This document shows positions 10,886 to 19,829 of a stretch of DNA of 64,000 nucleotides, piece after piece (positions within the stretch are counted from its first letter, which is position 1; each line of letters starts with the position of its first letter). Both the position numbers and the translations under genes were made by a program. The notes beneath the pieces are model-generated. The model ran no database searches, was not told where the DNA came from, and worked only from the letters and a program-made list of their open reading frames with translations. Location: positions 8,641,306-8,705,305 of the forward strand of contig CM043954.1 of NCBI GenBank assembly GCA_014529385.2, read 5' to 3'. The stretch comes from Adiantum capillus-veneris (Eukaryota > Streptophyta > Polypodiopsida > Polypodiales > Pteridaceae).

Positions 10886-11557
10886 CTATGCCTAAAGTTC
10901 CATATGCTGCAGCGGTAGGTTCTCTAATGTATGCTATGGTCTGGACAAGGCCAGACATTGCACATGCAGTGGGAGTTGTGAGTAGGTTCATGGACAACCC
11001 AGGTAAAGAGCATTGGCAAGCTGTGAAGTGGATACTTAGGTATCTAAAAGGGACAACAACAAATGCTTTGTATTTTGGAGGAACTGATATTTTTCTAGAA
11101 GGGTATGCTGATGCAGATATGGTAGGTGACAAAGATACTCGAAGGAGCACTGTTGGCTATGTGTTCACACGGTTGGAGGCACAGCAGTAAGCTGGGCTTC
11201 AAAGCTGCAGAAAATGGTTTCACTTTCTACCATGGAAGCAGAGTATGTAGCAATGATGGAGGCAAGCAAAGAAATTTTTTGTCTTCACAGATTCTTAGAA
11301 GAGCTTGGATTCAAACAAGACAATTGTGTCTTATACAGTGATAGCCAAAGCGCTATCGATCTTGCGAATAACTCAACCTTTCATTCAAGGAAAAGCACAT
11401 TGAGGTGAGATATCACTTCATACGCACTCTTTTGGAAGAGGGACAACTAAAGCTAGGAAAGGTGCATACAAGTGAAAATCCTGCAGACATGTTTACAAAG
11501 GTGGGCAACAAGGAGAAGTTGAGCTTTTTCTTATCTTCAATCGGCATTCAAGGATAA
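10886..11557 (+). pseudogene. Copia 1 RNase H domain, frameshifted
   Basis: Begins immediately after the inversion breakpoint with KVPYAAAVGSLMYAMVWTRP and runs through HAVGVVSRFMDNPGKEHW, the RNase H core GYADADMVGDKDTRRSTVGY, then a frameshift near 11185, then VSLSTMEAEYVAMMEASKE and LYSDSQSAIDLANNSTFHS. A small deletion near 11390 disturbs the HIEVRYHFIR block. The frame can be followed to GIQG and a TAA at 11555-11557, the normal C-terminus of a copia polyprotein. Confidence 0.85.
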
Positions 11558-11613
11558 GAAGCCAGGATGGAAAGAAGTCACAGGTTTGGTTTGGAGATCA
11601 GTCTCCAAGTGGG

Positions 11614-12356
11614 AGTATGGAGCCTGATTTAGCTTGTAATTTTCTGTGGTAAAAGCGCACATTTGTAAGGCCCCCATTATGAGGAGAAGCCATCGTGCGT
11701 GAAGAAAACTCACTCACCGGAAACCAAAATTTTCACGGCCAAAAATCAAGGGCAACTTTAGGGGCCTTGGGGGCGGAAGCCCCCGAGATTTTTCTTTCTT
11801 GGCCGGAATATTCCTTTTCGCCGGAATATTATGGCCGGACGGTAGCCGGAAAGTGGTCGGAAAACAACCGGTACGGTTGGCCGGTGGCCGGTAGTCAATG
11901 GCCGGTGGCCGGTGGCCGAATGGAAAAGCGGACTTGTCTTCTCAAGGGCGGCCACACATGGGCGGATTGAAGGGTCCGATTTGGACTTATTCACACAAGG
12001 GCGGCTACACATGGCTGCCTCTCATAAGAGAGGGCAACCCTTTTGGCCTATAAAAGGAGGCCATTTCTACACACATTTTATAGTGTGAAGTTGATGCAAC
12101 AAGGTGAGTGTGAAGCAAGACGGGAGCTCCATTAAGGGTATAATCCCTTTGTAAACTACTTCTTGTTTTGAAGTACTAAAGCCATTGAGTGGCTGCTTTC
12201 CCGTGGACGTAGCCCACATTGGGTGAACCACGTATATCGTTTGTACTCTGTCTCTCTCTCTCTCTCTCTACTCTATAATCTCGTGTATGTAAATTTTTCT
12301 CTCTCCATTAAGTAATCTACTCAATTATCTATTTAGCTACGTCTTATTTCCTAACA
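11614..12356 (+). repeat. Copia 1 3' LTR
   Basis: Matches the 5' LTR from AGTATGGAGCC onward and ends CCTAACA. The first few bases of the LTR (TGTTA) are missing or altered at the junction with the preceding polypurine tract (CCAAGTGGGAG, about 11605-11615). The TATA box is intact at 12049-12055. A deletion of a few bases after GGTGAGTGTGA distinguishes it from the 5' copy. Confidence 0.9.
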
Positions 12357-12456
12357 CAGTATTCTATCTTTTTCTCCCTTGGTACTTCCCCATATTAAAG
12401 GATCAGTTTAACATGAGAAAGTCATTAAGGAGAATTAGATATTAGTTATTATGACA

Positions 12457-12471
12457 TTACCTCTCTCTTGA
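12457..12471 (-). other. Gypsy A polypurine tract
   Basis: Reads AAGAGAGAGGTAA on the minus strand, immediately upstream of the 3' LTR. The same tract is found at 24110-24123 (gypsy B) and 45913-45927 (gypsy C). Confidence 0.75.
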
Positions 12472-12485
12472 AATCATAGTCGTCC

Positions 12486-12517
12486 TCTACCCATAGTCGT
12501 CCTCGACTATGGGTAGA
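12486..12517. promoter_or_regulatory. Perfect 14-bp hairpin in gypsy A 3' untranslated region
   Basis: Two 14-bp perfectly complementary arms (12486-12499 and 12504-12517) around the loop TCCT. The core CATAGTCG-TCCT-CGACTATG is found at the same place in gypsy B and gypsy C. It lies just upstream of the polypurine tract in the element transcript. Its function is unknown. Confidence 0.75.
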
Positions 12518-12829
12518 GAAAAGAAAGCCTATTCATTAATCCTTTTTCTAGCGGGTAGAGGATCCCTATGTTACCCTACGACATCGTTCTAGAATGGATG
12601 ACTAATCCATTTGGCGCTTGAGGGACTAAGCTGCCGCAAGCATGTCTGCGCATTAGTCCTATCAATCTTCCATAGTGGAGTGACAAGCTCTACTTGGTGT
12701 TTGGAAGAGGTCGTCTCCGCAAACTTAATCCTAAGCATGCATACTACTTAACCTTTGTGCACAATAAAGAAAAAGAGAGTCTTATAAGACAAAAAGTTTG
12801 TTTATTTTAAACATTTGTACATTTTCTTA

Positions 12830-13013
12830 CTCTAGGGAAGCATTGTAAGCATTGACAAGGTTTAGGTTATCCTTTAACTGTATGCCTTGCATCCATCTAG
12901 CATCTTCAAAAGGATAGTTCTTAAACTTAATAAGACACCGTCGGATAATATTACCGTCTCTTAATACCTTTCTTCATGTCGGAGAATGGACTCAAGCTAC
13001 AACACCTCTTCTT
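12830..13013 (-). pseudogene. Gypsy A pol C-terminus (chromodomain part)
   Basis: Homologous to the last part of gypsy C pol (46260-46440): the segment encoding the C-terminal chromodomain region with RRxLIKFKNYPFEDARWMQG-like coding, preceded on the left by a 3' untranslated region of about 350 bp. It is cut at 13013 by copia 2 and resumes at 22126-22257. Substitutions disturb the frame. No function is expected. Confidence 0.75.
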
Positions 13014-13205
13014 TGTTGGGGTATAAAGCCCAATGTGGTCGCCCAGGTAAGTGGGCGGGCCGCCAGGTATGTACACATATTCTTTTGTAAAAACCTAATA
13101 AGAACTCACTATGCTCTACACATTATAGTAGAGCGAGTTCACCATATCGTCGTGCTCTTCTTCTCGCACTCTCTCTCGCGTCGCACTTTCGCTCGTACTC
13201 CTTCA
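13014..13205 (+). repeat. Copia 2 5' LTR (192 bp)
   Basis: Starts TGTTGGGGTATAAAGCCC and ends GTACTCCTTCA. Unusually short for a plant copia LTR. It has a TATAAAG motif only 10 bases from its start. Confidence 0.92.
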
Positions 13206-13207
13206 AC

Positions 13208-13219
13208 TGGTATCAGAGC
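13208..13219 (+). other. Primer-binding site of copia 2
   Basis: TGGTATCAGAGC, two bases after the 5' LTR, complementary to initiator tRNA-Met. Confidence 0.9.
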
Positions 13220-13800
13220 TCAGATCGAGGCTCGGGGTAGCACTGCAGGAGGCTAGAGTTACCAACTCAGATTGGAGTGAAATTCGACAGGCGAAGACAT
13301 GGCCCCAAATCCTGTGGGTGAACCCGAAGGGCTCGGTGTTCTCAGAATTTCATTATGAGGTCATCTCGGCCACCGTTCGGCTTCGACAAAGATCTGCTCA
13401 GGCCATTTTCGACTACGTGGTCTCGACGGGTGCATATCCGACTCTGCAAATTTGGGGTTTTCGGCCTACGAATGCAGGTGCTGAGGATATCGACACTCCC
13501 AGAGTGTTGATTTGTGGCTGTCTACACATCGAAGGACGGCTCACAGTTCTTGGAGGCGTGTCATATACGACACGGGCGCATCTACACACAGACTATAGAC
13601 GACATCCACTAGTTCATCAGGTAGCTTGTGTTTGCTGCTTGATATTCCAGATTTCATCTTGACATTGCAGGTACTTCCACATGGGATGTATTGTTAGAGA
13701 TGATGTATGTTTGTTGAGGGTTTGCTGGCTGTGAGTCACGCAGCAAACAACCGCCGCAGCGGTTACAGCATATAGTGGGAAATTTGTGGTTACAGCATAC
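13220..13800 (+). other. Copia 2 untranslated leader
   Basis: About 580 bp between the primer site and the integrase remnant, without convincing coding sequence. It aligns loosely with the leader of copia 3 (19587-18547, minus strand). It contains two adjacent stem-loops at 13720-13764. The sequence GGTTACAGCATA occurs twice (13761-13772 and 13788-13799) next to the deletion junction that removed gag. Confidence 0.65.
13720..13764 (+). promoter_or_regulatory. Two adjacent stem-loops in copia 2 leader
   Basis: Stem 1 pairs GTTTGCTG (13720-13727) with CAGCAAAC (13741-13748) around a loop containing GTGAGTCAC. Stem 2 pairs AACCGC (13749-13754) with GCGGTT (13759-13764) around CGCA. The corresponding leader of copia 3 has the same arrangement with compensatory base changes. 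This suggests a structured RNA element, perhaps used for packaging or dimerisation, but no function is known. Confidence 0.7.
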
Positions 13801-14268
13801 AGATACACAGTTGGAACTTGTTCATAGTGATTTGTGTGGACCTATGCCTAACCTATCTCTAGGGGGAGCTTCTTACTTTATGACATTTATAGATGATTAC
13901 TCGAGGAAAGTATGGGTTTACTTTCTCAAGCACAAGGATGAAGCGTTTAGTGTTTTCAAAACGTTTGTGACACTTGTGGAGAATCAGAGTGGCAAGAAGC
14001 TTAAATGCTTACGCACTGACAATGGTGGAGAGTATATTTCAAAGGCCTTTCAGGACTTTTGTGAGTCAAAAGGTATAAAACGTGAAATTATTGCTCCTTA
14101 CAATCCTCCTCAAAATGGTGTTGCTGAGAGGATGAATAGGACCATACAAGAGAAGGTCAGAAGTATGTTGTCTAATGCACAACTGCCAAATGGGTTTTGG
14201 GCTGAAGCTGTATCAACGGCTGTTCATCTTGTAAATAGAACTCCTAGCAAGGTTTTGCAGAAGGATTC
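13801..14268 (+). pseudogene. Copia 2 integrase core, 5' part
   Basis: Encodes the integrase catalytic core in frame: LELVHSDLCGPMP (first Asp), FIDDYSRKVWVYFLKHKDE, CLRTDNGGEYISKAF (second Asp) and NGVAERMNRTIQEKVRSM (Glu), through AVHLVNRTPSKVLQK. The N-terminal HHCC zinc-binding part, protease and gag are missing upstream. Copia 3 interrupts the frame at 14268, and the integrase C-terminus continues at 19825. About 85% identical in protein to copia 3 by eye, so the two elements belong to one family. Confidence 0.9.
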
Positions 14269-14487
14269 TGAAGTCGCGGAGCGGAGCGTGGGTCGACTCT
14301 CTCTCACACACACACACACAGTGAGCTTACACAGTACAGTATGCAGAGAACTGTTAGAAGGGTTATCTCCCAATTCCTTAGTATTCACAAAGTATAAGTT
14401 AGTATATACAAAGAGTTAGAGGTAAGTGAGTTAGGCGGCCGGCCGGCCATATCCGCATAAGAGGCCACTTGGGCTTTAATCCCAACA
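14269..14487 (-). repeat. Copia 3 3' LTR
   Basis: 219 bp; on the minus strand it begins TGTTGGGATTAAAGCCC and ends CCGCGACTTCA. It contains a GGCCGGCC run and a CA microsatellite. The polypurine tract CTTTAAGTGGGAGGT (minus strand, 14488-14502) adjoins it and is shared with copia 2 (just left of 21934). Confidence 0.92.
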
Positions 14488-14571
14488 ACCTCCCACTTAA
14501 AGTCCAATGTGGCACTTTAAGTAACTGTAAATCTATGAACATAAATGTACAAAGATTTACATGGCTGCCAT

Positions 14572-17500
14572 CTATCCAATGCCCAATAACTCACAACAAT
14601 GCACAAAGCCCTCTCCTGGAAGTCCCTTTGTGAGTAGATCAGCAGGATTGTCCTTGGTGTGGATCTTCAACAGTTGTATCTGCTTGTCTTCAAGTACTTC
14701 CCTAATGAAGTGATATTTGACATCAATATGCTTAGTCTTCGAATGGAACACTGGATTCTTTGCCAATTGTATAGCACTTTGACTATCACAATATAACTCT
14801 GGCATATCTACTTTGATTCCCAAGTCTGCAACCAATCTACCAAGCCAAATAGCTTCTTTGCATGCCTCATTTGCTGCAACATACTCAGCTTCTGTAGTAG
14901 ACTGCGTAACACAATCTTGTAATCGAGATCGCCATGATATGGCACCTCCAGCCAATGTAAAGACATAGCCTGATGTAGATCTCCTCTTATCCAAGTCTCC
15001 TGCATAATCTGAGTCAGTGTATCCTCTGACACTCAAATCCTGACTACCATAGCATATGCGCATACTCTTTGTATGTTTTAAGTATCTCATGATACCTTTC
15101 ACTGCCTCCCAATGTTTCTTGCCGGGATTTGACATATATCTGCTAACCACTCCCACTGCAAATGCAATATCCGGACGTGTAGCAATCATTGCATACATCA
15201 AACTACCCACTGCAGACGCATATGGAATCTTATCCATTTCAGCCTTTTCTTCCTCAGACACAGGACAATCTTGTTTGCTAAGTTTCACATATGGTGGCAA
15301 TGGAACACTCAATGCCTTTCCCTTCTCCATATTGAAACGTTGCAAAACCTTGTCAATATACTCTGTTTGAGATAACCAAATCAACTTCTTTGATCTGTCT
15401 CTCTCAATGCGCATACCAAGTATATGACTTGCCTCACCCATGTCTTTCATGTCAAATGATTTTTCCATCTTTGACTTTAAAGCTGAAATTTCTTCCAAGT
15501 GTTTGCCAGCAATCAACATGTCATCCACATACAAAATAAGGATCAGCCAACTGCCATCCTTAGCCTTCTTTGTATATAGACAGTGATCGAACTCACTACG
15601 TTTGTAGCCTTGAGAAAGCATAAACTGGTGGAACTTATGGTACCATGCCCTCGGTGATTGTTTTAAGCCATAAAGACTCTTTAACAATTGGCATACCAAA
15701 TGTTCCATGCCTTTCTCAACAAACCCTTCTGGCTGCTGCATGTAGATTTCCACATCTAAATCACCATGCAAGAACGCTGTCTTGACATCCATTTGGTGCA
15801 ACACCAAATCCAATATAGAAACCAATGCAAGAAAGCATCTCAATGTAGTCATCTTGACCACTGGAGAGAAGACTTCATCAAAGTCAATGCCTTGTTCTTG
15901 CTTAAAGCCCTTGGCAACAAGCCTTGCTTTGTACTTTGGCTGACTATCATGAGCGGTGATCTTATACCTGTAAACCCATTTACAAGGTAGAGCCTTTTTG
16001 CCCTGTGGTAATTTAACCAACTTCCATGTCTGGTTTTTATGCAGAGCTGTCATCTCTGACTGCATGGCCAACTTCCATTTTTTCGAGTCAACCACTTGTA
16101 ATGCTTCCTTGTAACAAGATGGTTCTCCGCAATCTGTGAGCATGACATAATTTAGAGATGGCGCATAACGATCAGGTGGTTTGGAGACACGCTCAGAACG
16201 TCTCACCACAACTGATTCTGCCTCTCTAGCCACTATAGGCTGTTCCTGAGCCTGACCATGCTGTCTTGATGTGCTAGCACTAGGTCCATCTTCCCTGAAG
16301 ACAACTCTTCTGATCTGCTCTGTCTTCTCTGGCTTAGCGTGAAACTTGGCTTCATTGAAATGCACATCATTGCTACGAATAAGCTTTCTGGACTCAGGAT
16401 CCCAAAGCCGGTAACCCATCTCGCCCGATTCTCCGTAGCCAAGAAATATACACTTCTTGCTCTTTGGTTCTAACTTATTTCTAAAGTCCTTAGGAATATG
16501 GCTATAAGCTTCACAACCAAATACTCTGAGATGCTTATACGAAGGTGCCTTGCTTGTCCATAGCATCTCGGCCACTGTACTCTTATCCAGAACCCTACTA
16601 GGAGACCTGTTGATCAAATGGACTGCTGTAGCCACTGCTTCCGCCCAAAATCCATCAGGCAACTCAGCATTTGACAACATGCTTCTGACCTTCTCTTGTA
16701 TGGTCCTATTCATACGTTCTGCAACCCCATTCTGTGAAGGATTATATGGTGCAGTAAGTTCCCGCTTAATCCCTTTTGCTTCACAAAAGTCTTGAAAAGC
16801 TTTGGAAACGTACTCTCCACCATTGTCAGTTCTCAAGCACTTCAGCTTCTGACCACTCTGATTCTCCACCAGCTGCAAGAATGTCTTAAAGACCTTGAGC
16901 ACCTCATCCTTGTGCTTCAAGAAGTAAACCCATACTTTGCGAGAATAGTCATCTATGAATGTACAAAAGTACGTTGCTCCCCCTAGTGACAAACTAGGCA
17001 TTGGTCCGCATAGATCACTGTGTACAAGAGCTAATCGTTCGTCCCTACGATTCCTCTTTGATCTGTGCGGTTCCTGTGTTTGCTTACCATAAACACAATG
17101 CTCACAAAACTCGAAATCTTGAAATGAAAAGCCAGGCAAATAACCATAATGAGAAAGTATTTCCATTCCTCTTTTTGACATATGTCCCAACCTACGATGC
17201 CACAGTGACACACTTGGCTGCTCAATCACATTAATTACATGGTTTTTAACCTCTGAAACATGTAAAGTGTACAGAGTTCCTGACTTGCTGCCATGTGCTA
17301 CAGTCATCGAACCTTTGGAGATCTTCCAAGCGCTGTTCCCAAAAACTGTCACATAACCCGCATCATCCAACTTCCCTGTACTAATCAAGCTCTTTCGGAT
17401 TGCTGGAACATGTCTGACATTCTTGAGCCATAAAGAAGAGCCATTCTGAAACTTCAACTGCACATCTCCCACTCCAAGTATGTCACAAAATTGCTCATTG

Positions 17501-17727
17501 CCAAGTCTGACATAATCTTTAGTAGCCACATATGATGTAAACCACTCTTTGTGTGGAGAAACATGTAAAGATGCCCCTGAGTCGATAATCCAATCACTCA
17601 TAGCATGTCCATCCTCTGCAGTCAAGAAAAAAGAATCAAGATTGCTTGTAAGGAAGATGTCACCAGCTGCTATACCAGAATCACTGTCTGAACCAGATCC
17701 TGTGACATTCACCTCTTCAATCTTCAC
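14572..17727 (-). CDS. Copia 3 pol polyprotein (protease-integrase-RT-RNase H)
   Basis: A 1051-codon open frame with all copia domains in order. The protease active site is DSG at residues 49-51 (WIIDSGASLHVSP). The GAG-pre-integrase zinc site is H177, H182, C208 and C211. The integrase triad is D238, D301 and E337. The integrase C-terminal region covers about 395-460. Reverse transcriptase covers about 570-760 with YVDD at 733-736, and RNase H runs from about 890 to the C-terminus (SDYAGDLDKRRSTSGY, TTEAEYVAANEACKE, YCDSQSAIQL). No frameshift is visible. The true polyprotein starts in gag: the same frame continues upstream to 18546 and is separated only by a TGA near 17794. The first codon used here is not an ATG and is only the start of the open stretch. 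All catalytic residues are present. Confidence 0.92.
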   Translation of the reverse strand: MKIEEVNVTGSGSDSDSGIAAGDIFLTSNLDSFFLTAEDGHAMSDWIIDSGASLHVSPHKEWFTSYVATKDYVRLGNEQFCDILGVGDVQLKFQNGSSLWLKNVRHVPAIRKSLISTGKLDDAGYVTVFGNSAWKISKGSMTVAHGSKSGTLYTLHVSEVKNHVINVIEQPSVSLWHRRLGHMSKRGMEILSHYGYLPGFSFQDFEFCEHCVYGKQTQEPHRSKRNRRDERLALVHSDLCGPMPSLSLGGATYFCTFIDDYSRKVWVYFLKHKDEVLKVFKTFLQLVENQSGQKLKCLRTDNGGEYVSKAFQDFCEAKGIKRELTAPYNPSQNGVAERMNRTIQEKVRSMLSNAELPDGFWAEAVATAVHLINRSPSRVLDKSTVAEMLWTSKAPSYKHLRVFGCEAYSHIPKDFRNKLEPKSKKCIFLGYGESGEMGYRLWDPESRKLIRSNDVHFNEAKFHAKPEKTEQIRRVVFREDGPSASTSRQHGQAQEQPIVAREAESVVVRRSERVSKPPDRYAPSLNYVMLTDCGEPSCYKEALQVVDSKKWKLAMQSEMTALHKNQTWKLVKLPQGKKALPCKWVYRYKITAHDSQPKYKARLVAKGFKQEQGIDFDEVFSPVVKMTTLRCFLALVSILDLVLHQMDVKTAFLHGDLDVEIYMQQPEGFVEKGMEHLVCQLLKSLYGLKQSPRAWYHKFHQFMLSQGYKRSEFDHCLYTKKAKDGSWLILILYVDDMLIAGKHLEEISALKSKMEKSFDMKDMGEASHILGMRIERDRSKKLIWLSQTEYIDKVLQRFNMEKGKALSVPLPPYVKLSKQDCPVSEEEKAEMDKIPYASAVGSLMYAMIATRPDIAFAVGVVSRYMSNPGKKHWEAVKGIMRYLKHTKSMRICYGSQDLSVRGYTDSDYAGDLDKRRSTSGYVFTLAGGAISWRSRLQDCVTQSTTEAEYVAANEACKEAIWLGRLVADLGIKVDMPELYCDSQSAIQLAKNPVFHSKTKHIDVKYHFIREVLEDKQIQLLKIHTKDNPADLLTKGLPGEGFVHCCELLGIG

Positions 17728-17796
17728 TGAACTCTTCTTTTCATCTTGTTCAGAACTCTTTGTTTTTCCTTTTTCTTGTTTCCACTTCGTACAGTC

Positions 17797-18546
17797 TCAC
17801 TTCATGTGACCCTTCTTGCCACAATGGTAGCATTCTATGTCATCCTTTGACTTCGAATCACGAGACTTACTTCGGTTTTGTGCCTTCTTACCCTTCTTCT
17901 CTTTAAACTGTTGTCTCCCTCGAACGACCAAAGCACTATTGCCTTTGCCTTTGTCAATGTTCTTCCTGTTCACTTCCTCTGTGAGCAAGCTGCCTTCTAC
18001 ATTGGCACTTGTAAGACCTTCTGGCGCGACAGAATTACTTAACGCTGTACGAAAAGTATCCCAACTGTCTGGCAAAGTGATTAAGAGAAACATAGCCTTC
18101 ACTGAATCTGGAAAGACTATCTCCTGTGCTGTTAACTGGCTGAAAATTGAGTGAAATTCATTCAGATGATTTGACATGGCTGTCCCTTCCTTCATCTTCA
18201 AATCCACCAATTTCTTGAGCCAGTAAATCTGAGAAGCAGCACTTTGTTTGTCGTACATATCACATAGCTTTTGCCATACGCCATACGCTGTAGTCTCTTC
18301 TGCTACGTTGAAGTAAACATTTTCTGCCAGTGTCAACATGATTGTGGAACAAGCTAACTCGTCAAGCTCTTCCCACTCATCTTCAGCCATAAATTCTGGT
18401 CTCTCCCCTTTGAGCTTCAGTGGCTTCACTTGTTTTTTCTGCACCAAAACCTGCCAAATCTGCTTCTTCCAGAATGGAAAGTTTGTGCCATCCAGCTTCT
18501 TTATGTTGTAAAGAGTCTCACTTTGAGAAGATGCCATATCTGCCAA
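17797..18546 (-). CDS. Copia 3 gag (capsid and nucleocapsid start)
   Basis: 249 codons starting at an ATG (MADMASSQSETLYNIKKLDG). It has the copia capsid pattern: NFPFWKKQIWQVL, AEDEWEELDELACSTIMLTL, then YWLKKLVDLKMKEGTAMSNH and LPDSWDTFRTALSNS. After a basic Lys/Arg/Ser-rich region it enters the nucleocapsid zinc knuckle (CYHCGKKGHMK). A TGA follows exactly there, before the last two knuckle residues Asp-Cys. The next codons restore DC and continue in frame into pol. The stop is most simply a CGA-to-TGA change; readthrough is possible but would be an odd place. The capsid part itself is complete. Confidence 0.9.
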   Translation of the reverse strand: MADMASSQSETLYNIKKLDGTNFPFWKKQIWQVLVQKKQVKPLKLKGERPEFMAEDEWEELDELACSTIMLTLAENVYFNVAEETTAYGVWQKLCDMYDKQSAASQIYWLKKLVDLKMKEGTAMSNHLNEFHSIFSQLTAQEIVFPDSVKAMFLLITLPDSWDTFRTALSNSVAPEGLTSANVEGSLLTEEVNRKNIDKGKGNSALVVRGRQQFKEKKGKKAQNRSKSRDSKSKDDIECYHCGKKGHMK

Positions 18547-19587
18547 ACTGTTTACTCCTGAGAAAAATCCGGCAGAGTTTCCCCTGTAAACTGGCCTCTG
18601 TACACAGTAAACAAGCTGTAATCAACAAGCTGAACACCTCTCCTCAGGAACTGTCAGTATTTTGAAAATTTTTGACAGAGTCTCCCCTGTAAACTGAGCT
18701 CTGGGAACCAAAAGATAGCTCAAAAAACAATCATAAATAGCTGACCAATGACAAATCTAAAAAATCCCTGTAATATGCTGTCCTGTAAGCATACACTTTC
18801 TCCTCTCTGGGCGATGACAGAACCTGTATCTGTCTCAAGACTGAACCCTGATCAATGCCTCAACGGCCTGACGCATAAGATGCAATCCAGTGTCTACACA
18901 AAGTCATACATCCTAAGGGATAAAAGTCGCCGAAGAAGATGCGTGTAGAGGGAAACTCCAGCAACCTAATCCACCTCACACTGGGTAACCCAGCCCCCAG
19001 TGCTTGGCTTCAAAAAACCTCACACACGACCCTCTCAGATGGCTCAACAAACTGCCCAGAACTAGCATACATCTTATAATAGACCAATCACTGTCCTATG
19101 ACCGCTGCGGCGGTCTGTCTGCTAGCGTGACTCACAACTAGCAGACCCACAATCACAGTACATCAATCTGCAATACATGCCAGTGGTGTCAAGCCGTCGT
19201 ATGGCCACACCTCCCCTGGAACCTGGCAAGCACAAGAAGTAACAATGCAGACTGCAATATATATATCTGATGATATATATGTGTACCTGGTCTATAGATG
19301 ATGCTCTGAAGACTAATAGGTGATGTATGTCGATGTCGATATTGATGTCGACCACCTCCTGCTTGCCAATCTACACAAGACGGATTTCTTTGCGGTTGAA
19401 ATCTATCTTCTGCTGTAGTGCTCAGAACGAAATTCTGAGGGCATAAACGGCTTCGAAAGGGGGGTAAAACCACAAGTCACCTACTGAAAACGCTCCCGGA
19501 ACGCCGAGTGTGAATTTTCGAACTCCGGATCCAGAATCTGCCGGAAAAGTGCGCGCGCGCGATTGCGCAAATCCGCACTGAACCAAG
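18547..19587 (-). other. Copia 3 untranslated leader
   Basis: About 1.04 kb between the primer site and gag, with no convincing open frame. It contains paired stem-loops at 19100-19146, a TA-rich stretch near 19255-19285 and purine/pyrimidine-rich blocks. It is homologous to, but longer than, what remains of the copia 2 leader. Confidence 0.7.
19100..19146 (-). promoter_or_regulatory. Two adjacent stem-loops in copia 3 leader
   Basis: On the minus strand, stem 1 pairs GTCTGCTAG with CTAGCAGAC around a 12-base loop containing GTGAGTCAC, and stem 2 pairs GACCGC with GCGGTC around CGCA, one base further on. Relative to copia 2 (13720-13764), three base pairs are replaced by other Watson-Crick pairs while pairing is kept. 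Confidence 0.7.
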
Positions 19588-19599
19588 GCTCTGATACCA
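19588..19599 (-). other. Primer-binding site of copia 3
   Basis: The complement reads TGGTATCAGAGC, two bases from the 5' LTR (19602). Confidence 0.9.
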
Positions 19600-19601
19600 A
19601 T

Positions 19602-19824
19602 TGAAGTCGCGGAGCGGAGCGTGGGTCGACTCTCTCACACACACACACACACACACAGTGAGCTTACACAGTACAGTACGCAGAGAACTGTTAGAAGGGT
19701 TATCTCCCAATTCCTTAGTATTCACAAAGTATAAGTTAGTATATACAAAGAGTTAGAGGTAAGTGAGTTAGGCGGGCGGCCGGCCATATCCGCATAAGAG
19801 GCCACTTGGGCTTTAATCCCAACA
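19602..19824 (-). repeat. Copia 3 5' LTR
   Basis: 223 bp, nearly identical to the 3' LTR at 14269-14487. The differences are the length of the CA/CT tract, one T/C change near 19679 and one C/G change in the GGCCGGCC run. The close match indicates recent insertion. Confidence 0.92.
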
Positions 19825-19829
19825 GATTC

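Larger units (their letters stand above)
7871..12356 (+). mobile_element. Copia 1: complete ends, rearranged interior
   Basis: A Ty1/copia element of 4486 bp, with LTRs at 7871-8622 and about 11614-12356 and the perfect duplication CAGTA on both sides (7866-7870, 12357-12361). It carries an initiator tRNA-Met primer site, a gag remnant and RNase H on the plus strand. The middle, carrying the integrase C-terminus and reverse transcriptase, is inverted. The integrase core is missing. It cannot move by itself. Confidence 0.9.
6295..12456 (-). repeat. Gypsy A 3' LTR, interrupted twice
   Basis: The LTR pieces are 6295-6641, 7404-7870 and 12357-12456, about 0.9 kb in total once the two copia insertions are removed. 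It begins TGTAAC and ends ATTATGACA, matching gypsy C. The 5' LTR of the same element (33999-35539) is about 1.5 kb, so this copy has lost about 640 bp. The junction lies near 7560, where the block corresponding to about 34480-35130 is absent. Confidence 0.85.
14269..19824 (-). mobile_element. Copia 3: nearly intact copia element
   Basis: A 5556-bp minus-strand copia element inserted in the integrase of copia 2, with the perfect duplication GATTC (14264-14268 and 19825-19829). LTRs of 219 bp (14269-14487) and 223 bp (19602-19824) differ mainly in a CA/CT microsatellite and a few bases. It has a primer site, a 1-kb leader, gag, a full-length pol and a polypurine tract. The only clear coding defect is one stop codon in the zinc knuckle. 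It is the youngest-looking element here together with gypsy B. Confidence 0.93.

Noticed and set aside
19588-19599. tRNA-Met gene
   Set aside because: Only the 12-base 3' complement is present, next to an LTR; these are primer-binding sites (also 8625, 13208, 51518).
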